Assembly (NCBI GenBank): GCA_964344565.1
Contig: CAYFNT010000021.1
Location: 3,983-67,982 of the forward strand
Direction of reading: 5' to 3'
Origin: JACNKJ01 sp964344565
Lineage (GTDB): Bacteria > Krumholzibacteriota > Krumholzibacteriia > JACNKJ01
Length of the DNA stretch: 64,000 nucleotides
In this document: one piece after another, positions 49,270-58,385 of the stretch
How the letters are laid out: every line of letters starts with the position of its first letter
Numbering within the stretch: position 1 is the stretch's first letter
Notes under the pieces: generated by a model
What the model was told of the DNA's origin: nothing
The model's input: only the letters and a program-made list of their open reading frames with translations
Database searches by the model: none
Position numbers and translations under genes: made by a program

Positions 49270-50508
49270 GTGTCCGACATCCGACCCTTTCCTGGATTGA
49301 GGCCTCGTCCCGATCTGGCCGCCAAGGTGGCGAGTCCGCCCTACGACGTTTTGAATTCCGAGGAAGCCCGAGAGATGGCGGCGAGCAATCCGCTCAGCTT
49401 CCTGCACGTGGTAAAGGCCGAGATCGATCTGCCCGCCGACGCGGATTCCCACGGCGAACCGGTCTACGCCAAGAGCGCCGAGAACTTCCGGCGCCTCATC
49501 GACGAGGAATCCCTCATCCGGGACCAGACGCCCTGTTTCTACCTCTATCGCCTGGGCATGGGAGACCACGTTCAGACGGGTCTGGTGGCCGGATGCAGCG
49601 TGGACGAGTACGAGAAGGGCCTCATCAAGAAGCACGAGTTCACACGTCGCGACAAGGAGGACGACCGGGCGCGTCACGTCGAGGTGCTCAAGGCCAACGC
49701 CGGTCCCGTGCTCTTCACCTATCGCCAGCGTCCCGAGATCGCCGAGATCTTCGGCCGCCTCACCGGCGGCGAACCCGTCTACGACTTCAGCGCGGACGAC
49801 GGCGTGCGGCACACCCTCTGGGTCATCGAGGGCGCGGAGGACATCGCGGCCATCCGGGACTCCTTCAAGCCCCTGGACGCCATCTACGTGGCCGACGGCC
49901 ATCATCGCACCGCCTCCGCCTATCGCGTTCGCAACATCCTGCGGGACAAGAACCCCGATCACCAGGGCGACGAGGCCTACAACCATTTCCTGGCCGTGCT
50001 CTTCCCCGACGACGAACTCAAGATCATGGGCTATCACCGGGTGCTCAAGGATCTGAACGGCCTCTCCAGCGAGGATTTCCTGTCCAAGGTGGCCGAGAAG
50101 TTCGAGATCTCCGAGGCCCGGAATCCTGAGCCCGAGGGCCAGAAAGCCTGGGGCATGTACCTGGACGGCAAGTGGCATCGCCTCAGAGCCAAGGAGGGCA
50201 GCTTCCCGGCCGGCGATCCCGTGAAGAGCCTGGACGCCGCCATCCTGCAGGACAATCTGCTGGCCCCCGTCCTCGGCATCGGCGATCCCCGCACCGATCC
50301 CCGTATCGATTTCGTGGGGGGCATCCGCGGCAGCCAGGAGCTGGAGCGCCGCTGCGCCACCGACATGAAAGTAGCCTTCGCCTTCGCGCCCGTGAGCGTC
50401 GAGCAACTCATGGCCATCGCCGACAGCGGCGAGGTCATGCCTCCCAAATCCACCTGGTTCGAACCGAAGCTGCGTTCCGGAGTCGTCGTGCGCAGTCTCG
50501 AAGACTAA
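49270..50508 (+). CDS. DUF1015-family protein of the serine operon
   Basis: This 412-residue protein matches DUF1015 (COG4198): start IRPFPGLRPRPDLAAKVASPPYDVLNSEEA, middle HEFTRRDKEDDRARHVEVLKAN, and the signature YVADGHHRTASAYR near residue 215. The DGHHR motif resembles the catalytic loop of ParB/Srx-fold nucleotide hydrolases and the free serine kinase SerK. DUF1015 genes are often found beside serA and serC, as here. Its function has not been settled; a step of serine or phosphoserine metabolism is a fair inference. No serB is seen nearby. The GTG start has a perfect AGGAGGTGA five bases upstream, and serA follows after 11 bases. Confidence 0.85.
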   Translation: MSDIRPFPGLRPRPDLAAKVASPPYDVLNSEEAREMAASNPLSFLHVVKAEIDLPADADSHGEPVYAKSAENFRRLIDEESLIRDQTPCFYLYRLGMGDHVQTGLVAGCSVDEYEKGLIKKHEFTRRDKEDDRARHVEVLKANAGPVLFTYRQRPEIAEIFGRLTGGEPVYDFSADDGVRHTLWVIEGAEDIAAIRDSFKPLDAIYVADGHHRTASAYRVRNILRDKNPDHQGDEAYNHFLAVLFPDDELKIMGYHRVLKDLNGLSSEDFLSKVAEKFEISEARNPEPEGQKAWGMYLDGKWHRLRAKEGSFPAGDPVKSLDAAILQDNLLAPVLGIGDPRTDPRIDFVGGIRGSQELERRCATDMKVAFAFAPVSVEQLMAIADSGEVMPPKSTWFEPKLRSGVVVRSLED

Positions 50509-50519
50509 AAGGAGAAGCC

Positions 50520-51410
50520 ATGCTGATTCTGATTTCCGACGCCTTCGATCCGGGCCTTCCCGAGAAGCTCACCCGATTCGGCGAAGTCACCGACGACAAG
50601 AGCCGCCAGGCCGAGGCCGACGTCATCCTCGTTCGCAGCAAGACCAAGGCGACCAGGAAATACATCGACGAGTCGCCGAATCTGAAGCTCGTCATCCGCG
50701 GCGGCGTGGGCATCGACAACATCGACACGGCCTACGCCAAGGAGAAGGGCATCCAGGTCAACAACACGCCCAAGGCCTCGGCCATCGCCGTGGGCGAGCT
50801 GGCCTTCGCGCTCATGCTTTCGGTGCCCAACCGCCTGGTGGAGGGGCACGTGAGCATGTCCGAGGGCAAGTGGATCAAGAAGGAACTCAAGCGCACCGAG
50901 CTCTACGGCAAGACCCTGGGTCTGGTGGGCATCGGCAACATCGCCACCGAGGTGGCCAAGCGCGCCGCGGCCTTCGGCATGAAGGTCAAGGCCTACGACA
51001 AGTACGTCAGCCAGTCCGATCACGCCGAGATGGTCGAGAGCCTCGAGGCCCTCGTGGACGGCGCCGACTACATCAGCCTGCACCTGCCCCTCACCGACGA
51101 GACCCGCGACATGATCGATGCGGGCGTCATCGCCAAGATGAAGGACGGCGCGGTGCTGGTGAACACGGGTCGGGGCGGATGCGTCCACGCCGAGGACACC
51201 AAGGCGGCCCTGGAGAACGGCAAGCTGCGCGCCTACGCCACCGACGTCTGGCCCAGCGATCCGCCGCCCGAGGACTATCCCCTGCTGCACGCTCCCAACG
51301 TCTTCATGACTCCCCATCTCGGCGCCAGCAGCAAGGAGAACCTGCTGCGCATCGGCGACGAGGTGGAGGCCATCATCGAGACCTTCGTCCAGGAAGGAGC
51401 CAAGGTATGA
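50520..51410 (+). CDS. serA: D-3-phosphoglycerate dehydrogenase, short form
   Basis: SerA oxidises 3-phosphoglycerate to phosphohydroxypyruvate, the first step to serine. The 296-residue protein lacks the C-terminal ACT domain, so feedback control by serine is not expected. Family motifs: VIRGGVGIDNIDT with the substrate Arg, the NAD-binding LGLVGIGNIA, LVNTGRGGCV, and the catalytic His in MTPHLGASSKENLLRIGDE. At the usual catalytic Glu position (DVFxxEP) the sequence reads DVWPSDPP, so Glu is Asp. The ATG follows aaaaggagaagcc. The stop overlaps serC in ATGA. Confidence 0.92.
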   Translation: MLILISDAFDPGLPEKLTRFGEVTDDKSRQAEADVILVRSKTKATRKYIDESPNLKLVIRGGVGIDNIDTAYAKEKGIQVNNTPKASAIAVGELAFALMLSVPNRLVEGHVSMSEGKWIKKELKRTELYGKTLGLVGIGNIATEVAKRAAAFGMKVKAYDKYVSQSDHAEMVESLEALVDGADYISLHLPLTDETRDMIDAGVIAKMKDGAVLVNTGRGGCVHAEDTKAALENGKLRAYATDVWPSDPPPEDYPLLHAPNVFMTPHLGASSKENLLRIGDEVEAIIETFVQEGAKV

Positions 51411-52492
51411 ACCGAATCTTCAACTTCAGCGCGGGGCCCTGCACCCTTCCCCTGCCCGCCCTGGAGAAGGCCCAGGCCGAGTTCGTGGACTTCAAGGGCG
51501 CGGGCATGAGCCTCATCGAGATGAGTCACCGCAGCAAGGAGTACGATGCGGTGCACATGGATGCCATGGATCTCATCCGGGAGCTCTTCGACGTGCCCAA
51601 AGGCTACAAGATCATGTTCCTGGGCGGAGGCGCCACTCTGCAGTTCGGCATGATCCCCATGAATTTCCTGGGGGATGGGCAGAGCGCCGACTACACGGTG
51701 ACCGGTTCCTGGGCCAAGAAGGCCTATCAGGACGCCTCCAAGATCGGCAAGGTGAACCTGGTCTGGGACGGCAAGGAGGAGAACTATCTCAACCTGCCCG
51801 ATCCCGACTCCCTGACCCTGGATCCCAACGCTGCCTACCTGCACCTGACCAGCAACGAGACCATCGGCGGCATCCAGTGGAAGCGCTTCCCCGATGCGGG
51901 CGGCGTGCCGGTGATCTGCGACATGAGCAGCGACTTCATGAGCCGCCGGGTCAATGTGGCCGACTTCGACGTCATCTACGCGGGGGCGCAGAAGAACGCG
52001 GGTCCTGCCGGCGTGGCCATCGTCATCGCCAAGGAAGAGATGCTGGAGAAGTGCCCGGACACGCTGCCGGCCTATCTCAACTACAGGACCCACTCGGACA
52101 AGGATTCCCTCTACAACACGCCGCCGGTCTTCGCCATCTACATGGTCGGACTGACCATGCAGTGGCTGAAGGGCATCGGTGGACTGGAAGCCGCCGAACG
52201 TCTCGCCGACGAACGGGCCGGGCTCATCTACGGCGCCATGGAGAAGAGCGGCGGCTGGTACTCCTGTCCCGTTCCCGAGGCCGTGCGTTCGAAGATGAAC
52301 ATCGTCTTCCGGCTCCCCAGCGAGGATCTCGAGAAGAAGTTCATCGCCGAGGCTCTCGAACGCGGCATGAGCGGACTCAAGGGCCATCGCAGCGTGGGCG
52401 GATGTCGGGCCAGCGTCTACAATGCCATGCCGGTGGAAGGGGCCGCGTCCCTGGCCGACTTCATGGCGGAGTTCCAGAAGGCCAACGGCTGA
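51407..52492 (+). CDS. serC: phosphoserine aminotransferase
   Basis: SerC transfers an amino group from glutamate to phosphohydroxypyruvate with PLP. The 361-residue protein begins IFNFSAGPCTLPLPALEKAQ, has GMSLIEMSHRSKEY, FLGGGATLQFGMIPMNFL, HLTSNETIGGIQW and the PLP Lys196 in YAGAQKNAGPAG. The C-terminus GHRSVGGCRASVYNAMP is typical of SerC. The start overlaps the serA stop. A strong terminator follows, closing the three-gene operon. Confidence 0.96.
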   Translation: MNRIFNFSAGPCTLPLPALEKAQAEFVDFKGAGMSLIEMSHRSKEYDAVHMDAMDLIRELFDVPKGYKIMFLGGGATLQFGMIPMNFLGDGQSADYTVTGSWAKKAYQDASKIGKVNLVWDGKEENYLNLPDPDSLTLDPNAAYLHLTSNETIGGIQWKRFPDAGGVPVICDMSSDFMSRRVNVADFDVIYAGAQKNAGPAGVAIVIAKEEMLEKCPDTLPAYLNYRTHSDKDSLYNTPPVFAIYMVGLTMQWLKGIGGLEAAERLADERAGLIYGAMEKSGGWYSCPVPEAVRSKMNIVFRLPSEDLEKKFIAEALERGMSGLKGHRSVGGCRASVYNAMPVEGAASLADFMAEFQKANG

Positions 52493-52516
52493 TCCGAGCC
52501 TGGCAGAATCCGAGAA

Positions 52517-52541
52517 GCCCCGCCTCCGGGCGGGGCTTTTT
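52517..52541 (+). terminator. rho-independent terminator of the serine operon
   Basis: GCCCCGCC (52517-52524) pairs with GGCGGGGC (52529-52536) around a TCCG tetraloop, followed by TTTTT. Confidence 0.92.
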
Positions 52542-52575
52542 GCATCTCGGATCCGAAATACAGCCCTGGCCATCC

Positions 52576-52603
52576 TTGCAACCGCCGGTAGAATCGCTAG
52601 AAT
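52576..52603 (+). promoter_or_regulatory. promoter candidate for the creatininase-like operon
   Basis: TTGCAA (52576-52581), 16 bases, TAGAAT (52598-52603). The predicted start near 52610 coincides with the GAGG ribosome site, so the leader before ATG 52619 is about nine bases. Confidence 0.5.
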
Positions 52604-52618
52604 CGCCCCGAGGTGGAT

Positions 52619-53368
52619 ATGGGATACAGACTCGAATCGCTGAAATGGACCGAAGCCGCAGCCCTGATGACGGCGGAACGTCCCGTGCTGCTGCCCCTGG
52701 CGGCGGGCAACAAGGCACATGGGCCTCATCTTCCCCTGGGCACCGACAAGATCATCGTGGAGGAGTTGGCCGGCCGCGTGGCCGAGAGGTCCGACATCCT
52801 CCTGCTGCCCACCCTGTCCTACGGATTCTTTCCCGCGTTCGTGGACTGGCCGGGCTCGGTATCCGTGAAGGCCGAGTCGCTCATGCGATTCGCCCGGGAC
52901 ATCATCGCCTCCATGGCGCGCCACGGCTCGCGCCGATTCCTCATCCTCGACGGGGGCGTGAGCACCCAGTTCCCCATGCGCATCCTCTCGGCGGAACTGC
53001 GGGAGGAACTCGGGATCCTGGTGGGGGTGACGAACATTCTCGGGCTCGGTCTGGAGACGGAGCGGGAGGTCTGCGAGCAGGAGGACGGAGGCCACGGCGA
53101 CGAGGCGGAGACCTCCTGCATGCTGGCCCTTCGACCCGATCTGGTGGACATGTCCAAGGCTCCCCGAGATTTCATCCGACCCCTCGAGGGAACGCGCCGT
53201 AATGGCGTTCTCAAGGTGGCCGTGGCCGGGAAGATGGACAGCGAATCGGGCATCCACGGCGATGCGACCCTCGCCGAGGCGTCCAAGGGACATCGCATCC
53301 TCGATGCCATGGAGTCGGACCTGCTGCACTTTCTGGAGAACTTCTCCAAGGCCGAATTGCCGAAATGA
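52619..53368 (+). CDS. creatininase-family protein lacking metal ligands
   Basis: This 249-residue protein has the creatininase/MftE fold signature HGPHLPLGTD (residues 34-42), SYGFFPAFVDWPGSVSV and HGDEAETSCML, which fit the family order. Creatininases bind two metal ions through an Glu-x-His pair, Asp, a His in NGHxxN, and a Glu. Here the Glu before HGPH is Lys (GNKAHGPH, Lys32), and the NGHGGN segment reads ILDGGVST without His. The Asp and the AETS Glu remain. Metal binding must be altered, and the usual amidohydrolase reaction is unlikely. The ATG at 52619 has GAGG five bases upstream. Two exported proteins follow closely. Confidence 0.75.
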   Translation: MGYRLESLKWTEAAALMTAERPVLLPLAAGNKAHGPHLPLGTDKIIVEELAGRVAERSDILLLPTLSYGFFPAFVDWPGSVSVKAESLMRFARDIIASMARHGSRRFLILDGGVSTQFPMRILSAELREELGILVGVTNILGLGLETEREVCEQEDGGHGDEAETSCMLALRPDLVDMSKAPRDFIRPLEGTRRNGVLKVAVAGKMDSESGIHGDATLAEASKGHRILDAMESDLLHFLENFSKAELPK

Positions 53369-53382
53369 CCGAGAGGGGCAAC

Positions 53383-54321
53383 ATGTGGAAACGAACCCTG
53401 TGGAGCGTCGCCGTCATTCTCATCACCTCGTCTGGAGCCGTCATGGCCGAACTTCCCGATCTCGGAAGTCTCTGGAACTTCTCGGATCCCGCCGGGAGCG
53501 AGGCGCGGTTCCGGGAACTGCTGGCCGATCCCGCCCTCGCCGATGAAAAGGATTTCCTCCGGGAAGCGCGCACACAGATCGCGCGAACCCTGGGTCTTCA
53601 GCGGCGATTCGACGAGGCCCACGCCCTTCTCGATTCCCTGGAGGCCGAACTGCCGGAGAGCTCCAGGCGGGTCATGATGCGCTATCACCTGGAGCGGGGA
53701 CGCACCCTCAACTCCTCGGGGAATCCCGAGGCCTCCAAGGAGCATTTCCTGGCGGCCTACGAGATCGGTCTCACGGCGCGTGAAGACAATCTCACCGTGG
53801 ACGCCGCCCACATGATGGGCATCGTGGAGAAGGGCGAAAACTCTCTGGAATGGAACGAGAAGGCCATCAGCAGGGCCCGGCGATCCGAGGATCCCGCGGG
53901 TCGGAACTGGCTGGGCGCGCTCCTGAACAACACGGGATGGACCTATCACGACATGGGCCGCTACGAGAAGTCGCTGGCCCTCTTCTCCGATGCCCTCGAC
54001 TTCAGGGAGAAGCAGGGCAATCCACTGAACATCCGCATCGCGAAATGGTGCATCGCGCGGAACTATCGCTCCCTCGGCTGGAATCAGGAAGCCCTGGCCG
54101 ATCAGCGCAAGTTGCTCGCCGAACTCGAGGAAGCCGGAGAAGAGGACGGCTACGTGCAGGAGGAAATCGCCGAGTGCCTGCTGGCGCTTTGCCGCACGGC
54201 CCAGGCGCGCCCGCATTTCCTCGAGGCCCACGCCCTCCTGTCCAAAGATCCATGGATGGCCGCCAACGAGAGCGAACGTCTCGAACGGCTGAAACGCATC
54301 GGTGAAGGAGCGAAGCAGTGA
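53383..54321 (+). CDS. exported TPR protein
   Basis: This protein has 312 residues from ATG 53383. It has a signal peptide (LWSVAVILITSSGAVMA) and tetratricopeptide-like helices, clearest in WLGALLNNTGWTYHDMGRYEKSLALFSDALDFRE near residues 185-220 and IAKWCIARNYRSLGWNQEALADQRKLL. TPRs hold protein partners. The next gene encodes a large exported peptidase, so an accessory role is possible. I prefer ATG 53383, which has GAGAGGGG five bases upstream, over ATG 53365, which overlaps the creatininase-like stop and would lengthen the signal peptide by six residues. Confidence 0.72.
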   Translation: MWKRTLWSVAVILITSSGAVMAELPDLGSLWNFSDPAGSEARFRELLADPALADEKDFLREARTQIARTLGLQRRFDEAHALLDSLEAELPESSRRVMMRYHLERGRTLNSSGNPEASKEHFLAAYEIGLTAREDNLTVDAAHMMGIVEKGENSLEWNEKAISRARRSEDPAGRNWLGALLNNTGWTYHDMGRYEKSLALFSDALDFREKQGNPLNIRIAKWCIARNYRSLGWNQEALADQRKLLAELEEAGEEDGYVQEEIAECLLALCRTAQARPHFLEAHALLSKDPWMAANESERLERLKRIGEGAKQ

Positions 54322-56966
54322 TGCACGGAACCGCCCGTCTTTTGGCCCTTTTCAGTCTGCTGCTGGCACTGGCAGCCTTGGGCGATCCCCTCGGCGAATC
54401 CTTGGCGGAACGCTCCATGGCCCTGGCTCCCGGATCGGCCATGCCCGACTCTGATCGTCCGCTCTATCCCGACGAGATCACCGAGCGCATCGTGGCCCTC
54501 TCCGGAAGCGACAGGGTGGAATTGCTCGTCTACGGGCATTCCTACGAGGGACATCCTCTCAGCGCGGCCATCCTCGCAAAGCCCTCTCGGCTCGAGGATC
54601 TCGAATCCCTTCGTCACGCCATCCGGTTGGATGCCTACGGCGAGGAACGACCCCTGGTCGTGTGGATAGGCGCGGCCATCCACGGCAACGAAAGCTCCGG
54701 GGCCGAGGCGGCCCTTCGGCTCATCGAGCGCTTCTCGTCCCGGCCCTATGACGAGGTCGCCGACGTTCTCGATCACTGCGTGCTCGTCATCGATCCTCTG
54801 ATGAATCCCGACGGTCGCCGGCGTTTCCTCGCGGATCTGAATCGCTGGAACGGCCGCATGCCCAGCCTGGACCGTCAGAGCCTCGCCCATCGATCCGGAT
54901 GGCCCTCAGGACGCGGCAATCACTACTTCATGGATCTGAATCGCGACTGGGCCAATCTCAGCCAGGCGGAGACCTGGGGCAGGGTGAAGCTCTTCCTGGA
55001 GTTCCCGCCTCAGGTGACCTTCGACCTGCACGAGATGGGTGGGCAGGAAGGCTATCTCTTCTCCCCGCCGAGAGAGCCCTATCACCCCGATCTTCCGAGC
55101 TCCACCAAGCACTGGTGGGATGTGATCTCCACCGACATGGCCAGGGCCTTCGGCCGGGAAGGATGGACCTGCACCACCCGCGACTGGCACGAGGAGTACA
55201 ATCCAAATCGCGGGGCGGCCTGGCCGCTTCACATGGGCGCCGTGTCCTTCCTCGGCGAACAGTTCAATACCCAGGGAGCCGAACTTCGCCTGCCCAACGG
55301 CGGATCCATCGATTTCGAGGATGCGGTGAATCACCAGTATCTTGCGGCCTTGAGCCTCATCGAGTCGGCCGCCGAAAATCGCGAAGGCATCCTCGAGGAC
55401 TACTCGCGCAATCGGAAGCGGAACTTCGACAAGGTCAAGGGCAGGCCCGCGGCCTACATCATCGCCCTGGATGAGCGGGAGGAGCAGGGCCGAAGACTCG
55501 CCAGGAAGCTTCACTGGATGGGTCTGGAGCTCGACGTCGCCTCCGAGGATTTTCGGCTGAGTGAGGCCCGGGACTACTATGGATTGGAGCGAGGAAAGCG
55601 GCCCTTCGAGGCGGGATCGATCATCCTTCCCCTGGCTCAGGTCCAGGGAGCCGTGGCCCGCGCTCAACTGGAGTTCGATCCCGGCATGAGCGCGGAGTTC
55701 CTCACTCGCGAGCGCGCCAGCATCGAAAACGGAGAAGGGAGTCGGATCTACGAGACCACGGCCTGGTCCCTGGCCCAGGCCCATGGTGCCTCCGTCTACG
55801 CCGTGGATGACCTGCCCTCGACGGAGAGCGTTGCCTTCGAAGGAGGCTTCGAGCCAGGAGGCGAGGTCCATCGTGCCGATGCGAGCTACGCCTTCGTCCT
55901 GTCGGCGGATTCGCCGGGCTTCGGAAAGGCTCTCGCCGCCCTTCACCAGCGCATGATCTCCGTCTGGGGAGCGGGTCTCGCATTCACACACGATGGCGTC
56001 CATTTTCCAGCGGGCAGCGTCGTGGTCAAGCGCGAGGAGTTCGATGGAGATCTCACATCGCAGCTGCGCGAAATCGCGGATTTCAGCGGCTGCGCCCTTC
56101 ATGGCATCGATCACGCCCTCTCCGATGAGGGCCCTGACATCGGAGCCAGCTCATTCCAGCGCCTCTTCCCTTCGAGGGTCGCCATTCTCGCGGGCTCGCC
56201 TTTCTATCAGACGAGCTTCGGAACTCTCTGGCATCTCTTCGATCAGGATCTCCTCTCGCCTGTTTCGCTGATCAAGCTTTCTCAGCTCGAGAGCATCGAC
56301 CTCTCCCGTTACAACGTCATCGTCATGCCCGACGGCGGCACGGGCCGCGGGGAGGGACTGGCCGCTCAGATGGGCGAGTACGCCTACGGAAGGCTGCTCG
56401 CATGGATCGATTCGGGCGGAACCCTCATCACCCTCGGGGAGAGCTCATGGTTCCTCCTTGCGGGGGATGAGCCCATCACGAATCTGAGGGCACGCAGGCA
56501 GGTTCTCGAAAACCTGACTCCCTACCTGAGCACGGGCCGACCCGGCAGCATGGAGACGGTGAGCATGTCGCCCGAGGAAGACGATTGGCTGCGCCGCTTC
56601 AGTCCCCAGGGCGCCATCCTTCGCGCCGATCTGAATCCGGGACACTGGATGAGCGGAGGCGTGGGGGATCGAGTGCCGGTTATGGTTCGCAGCGAACTCG
56701 CTCTGCTCGGCAAATCGCCGGGACAGGTGCTGGGTCGTTTCGCCCCCTTCGATGAACTTCGTCTATCGGGTCTGCTCTGGCCGGAAGCCGGCGAGAGGCT
56801 CGCCGGAAGCAGCTACCTCTATCGAGAGGCCCGTGGCAACGGCCAGATGATCGCCTTCCTCGGCAATCCGGTCTATCGCTCCGCGTTCCTGGGAACGACC
56901 CGCCTATTCGTCAACGCGGTGCTTCTGGGACCCGGCATGGGCGCTCGACAGCCCAGCCCCTGGTGA
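54318..56966 (+). CDS. large exported M14-family zinc carboxypeptidase-like protein
   Basis: This 882-residue protein has a signal peptide (LLALFSLLLALAALG) and an M14 peptidase domain at about 45-350. The zinc site is visible: His122 and Glu125 in AAIHGNESSG and His238 in VTFDLHEMGG. NPDGRRRF and LNRDW between them are typical of M14 carboxypeptidases. A catalytic Glu is probably the one in FLGEQFNTQGAE near 310. The remaining 530 residues are beta-rich and include a possible Rossmann-like or class I amidotransferase-like segment near 630-720 (YNVIVMPDGGTGRGEG). Such long forms occur in FCB bacteria. GTG 54318 overlaps the TPR gene stop; ATG 54321 is an equally good start, with GGAG upstream of both. 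Substrates are unknown. Confidence 0.8.
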   Translation: MMHGTARLLALFSLLLALAALGDPLGESLAERSMALAPGSAMPDSDRPLYPDEITERIVALSGSDRVELLVYGHSYEGHPLSAAILAKPSRLEDLESLRHAIRLDAYGEERPLVVWIGAAIHGNESSGAEAALRLIERFSSRPYDEVADVLDHCVLVIDPLMNPDGRRRFLADLNRWNGRMPSLDRQSLAHRSGWPSGRGNHYFMDLNRDWANLSQAETWGRVKLFLEFPPQVTFDLHEMGGQEGYLFSPPREPYHPDLPSSTKHWWDVISTDMARAFGREGWTCTTRDWHEEYNPNRGAAWPLHMGAVSFLGEQFNTQGAELRLPNGGSIDFEDAVNHQYLAALSLIESAAENREGILEDYSRNRKRNFDKVKGRPAAYIIALDEREEQGRRLARKLHWMGLELDVASEDFRLSEARDYYGLERGKRPFEAGSIILPLAQVQGAVARAQLEFDPGMSAEFLTRERASIENGEGSRIYETTAWSLAQAHGASVYAVDDLPSTESVAFEGGFEPGGEVHRADASYAFVLSADSPGFGKALAALHQRMISVWGAGLAFTHDGVHFPAGSVVVKREEFDGDLTSQLREIADFSGCALHGIDHALSDEGPDIGASSFQRLFPSRVAILAGSPFYQTSFGTLWHLFDQDLLSPVSLIKLSQLESIDLSRYNVIVMPDGGTGRGEGLAAQMGEYAYGRLLAWIDSGGTLITLGESSWFLLAGDEPITNLRARRQVLENLTPYLSTGRPGSMETVSMSPEEDDWLRRFSPQGAILRADLNPGHWMSGGVGDRVPVMVRSELALLGKSPGQVLGRFAPFDELRLSGLLWPEAGERLAGSSYLYREARGNGQMIAFLGNPVYRSAFLGTTRLFVNAVLLGPGMGARQPSPW

Positions 56967-56970
56967 CGCC

Positions 56971-58311
56971 ATGGCCGGTTCGGGGAATCCATATCGCCAT
57001 CTCTCCAAGACTCCCAAACCCGAGGCGGGCCTGGGCATCGTTCGGGTGGGGGATGATCTCGAAGGGCAGCTGAAGCCGGGGGATCGCATCCTCCAGGTGG
57101 ACGGCCACGACATCGAGGACGTGTTGGATTTCCACTACTTCAGCGTGCTGAGCGTGGAACCCGGACTTCTGGTTCGCGATCAGAATGGAGATGTGAGGGA
57201 ATTGAAGCTTCCTTCCGAAAAGCTCGACGGCTCCAACCTGGACTTCGAGCCTCTCGTCTTCAAGAGCTGCGGCAACGATTGCGTCTTCTGCTTTATCCAT
57301 CAGATGCCGCCGGGGCTGCGTGAGGACCTCTACTTCATGGACGAGGACTATCGCCTCGGCTTCATGTACGGAAACTACGTGACCTTGGCCCTCGCGAGGG
57401 AGCGGGAGCTCGATCGCATCGTGAAGCAGCAGCTCAGCCCGGTCTATCTGTCGGTTCACTCCACCGACATGGCCCTTCGCAACAAGCTCCTCGGGCTCAA
57501 GCGCAGCCGGGATCTCGACGAGACCATCGGTCGACTCATCGACGGCGGAATCACGATTCACACCCAGGTGGTGCTGTTGCCCGGCTGGAACGACGGCGAG
57601 CATCTCGACAGAACCCTCGACGATCTCGCGGCCTACTATCCGGACGTGGCCTCCCTGGGCATCGTGCCCGTGGGGCTCACCGATCATCGCAAGACCCTGA
57701 CGCCGCTATCCGGTTTCGACGTGGAAGGAGCCGCCCGCAGCCTCGATCAGGTGGAGAGCTTCCAGTCCCGCTTCAAGGCGGAGCATGGCAGCCGCTTCGT
57801 GTACATGGCCGACGAGTTCTATCTCATGGCGGGTCGGCCCTTCCCCGAGCAGTCCGAGTACGAGGACTTCCCCCTCATCGACAACGGCATCGGCATGGGA
57901 CGGGATTTCGTCGAGACCGTCCTCGCGGAAGTGAAAAAATGGCGAGCCCCGTCCCGGAAACTCAAGGTGGGTATCCTCACGGGTCGTCTGGGTGAAATGC
58001 TTCTCGAGGACTACCTCGGCGCGACCCTTCGGGAACTCGATGGGGTGGACTTCACCGTGAAGGCTCTGGACAACCGCCTCTTCGGCAGCCGAATCACCGT
58101 GAGCGGACTGCTGCCCGGAAAGGAAATGCTCGAGGCAGCAGGAGAACTGCCCGCGGACCTCGACATGCTCCTCGTCCCGCCCAACACCCTCAACGCGAAC
58201 GAGCTCTTCCTGGACGACCTCAGCCTCGAGGACTTCCGGGCGGCCCTTCCCATGCCCGTGGAGGTGCCGGAAAGCGGTCTGCTGGGCCCTCTGGACAAGC
58301 TCGCCGATTAA
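56971..58311 (+). CDS. DUF512 radical SAM protein with N-terminal PDZ-like domain
   Basis: This 446-residue protein starts with a PDZ-like region (LGIVRVGDDLEGQLKPGDRILQVDGHDIEDVLDF, about 20-55). The radical SAM cluster is bound by Cys100, Cys104 and Cys107 in SCGNDCVFCFIHQMP. LYFMDEDYRLGFMYGNYVTL and the late FYLMAGRPFPEQSEYEDFPLIDNGIG are DUF512 family marks. The function is unknown. In many Firmicutes this gene also precedes der, plsY and gpsA, in the same order as here. No ribosome site is obvious before ATG 56971, which lies four bases after the peptidase stop. Confidence 0.9.
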   Translation: MAGSGNPYRHLSKTPKPEAGLGIVRVGDDLEGQLKPGDRILQVDGHDIEDVLDFHYFSVLSVEPGLLVRDQNGDVRELKLPSEKLDGSNLDFEPLVFKSCGNDCVFCFIHQMPPGLREDLYFMDEDYRLGFMYGNYVTLALARERELDRIVKQQLSPVYLSVHSTDMALRNKLLGLKRSRDLDETIGRLIDGGITIHTQVVLLPGWNDGEHLDRTLDDLAAYYPDVASLGIVPVGLTDHRKTLTPLSGFDVEGAARSLDQVESFQSRFKAEHGSRFVYMADEFYLMAGRPFPEQSEYEDFPLIDNGIGMGRDFVETVLAEVKKWRAPSRKLKVGILTGRLGEMLLEDYLGATLRELDGVDFTVKALDNRLFGSRITVSGLLPGKEMLEAAGELPADLDMLLVPPNTLNANELFLDDLSLEDFRAALPMPVEVPESGLLGPLDKLAD

Positions 58312-58314
58312 CCC

Positions 58315-58343
58315 TTGAGTCCAAGACCTCTCTTTGATAGTTT
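58315..58343 (+). promoter_or_regulatory. promoter of der-plsY-gpsA
   Basis: TTGAGT (58315-58320), 17 bases, TAGTTT (58338-58343), just after the DUF512 stop. The predicted start is near 58350, 36 bases before the der GTG. Confidence 0.6.
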
Positions 58344-58385
58344 CCTATCGTCAAGGATGACAACCCTTTCCGGAGCGCATTTCAG

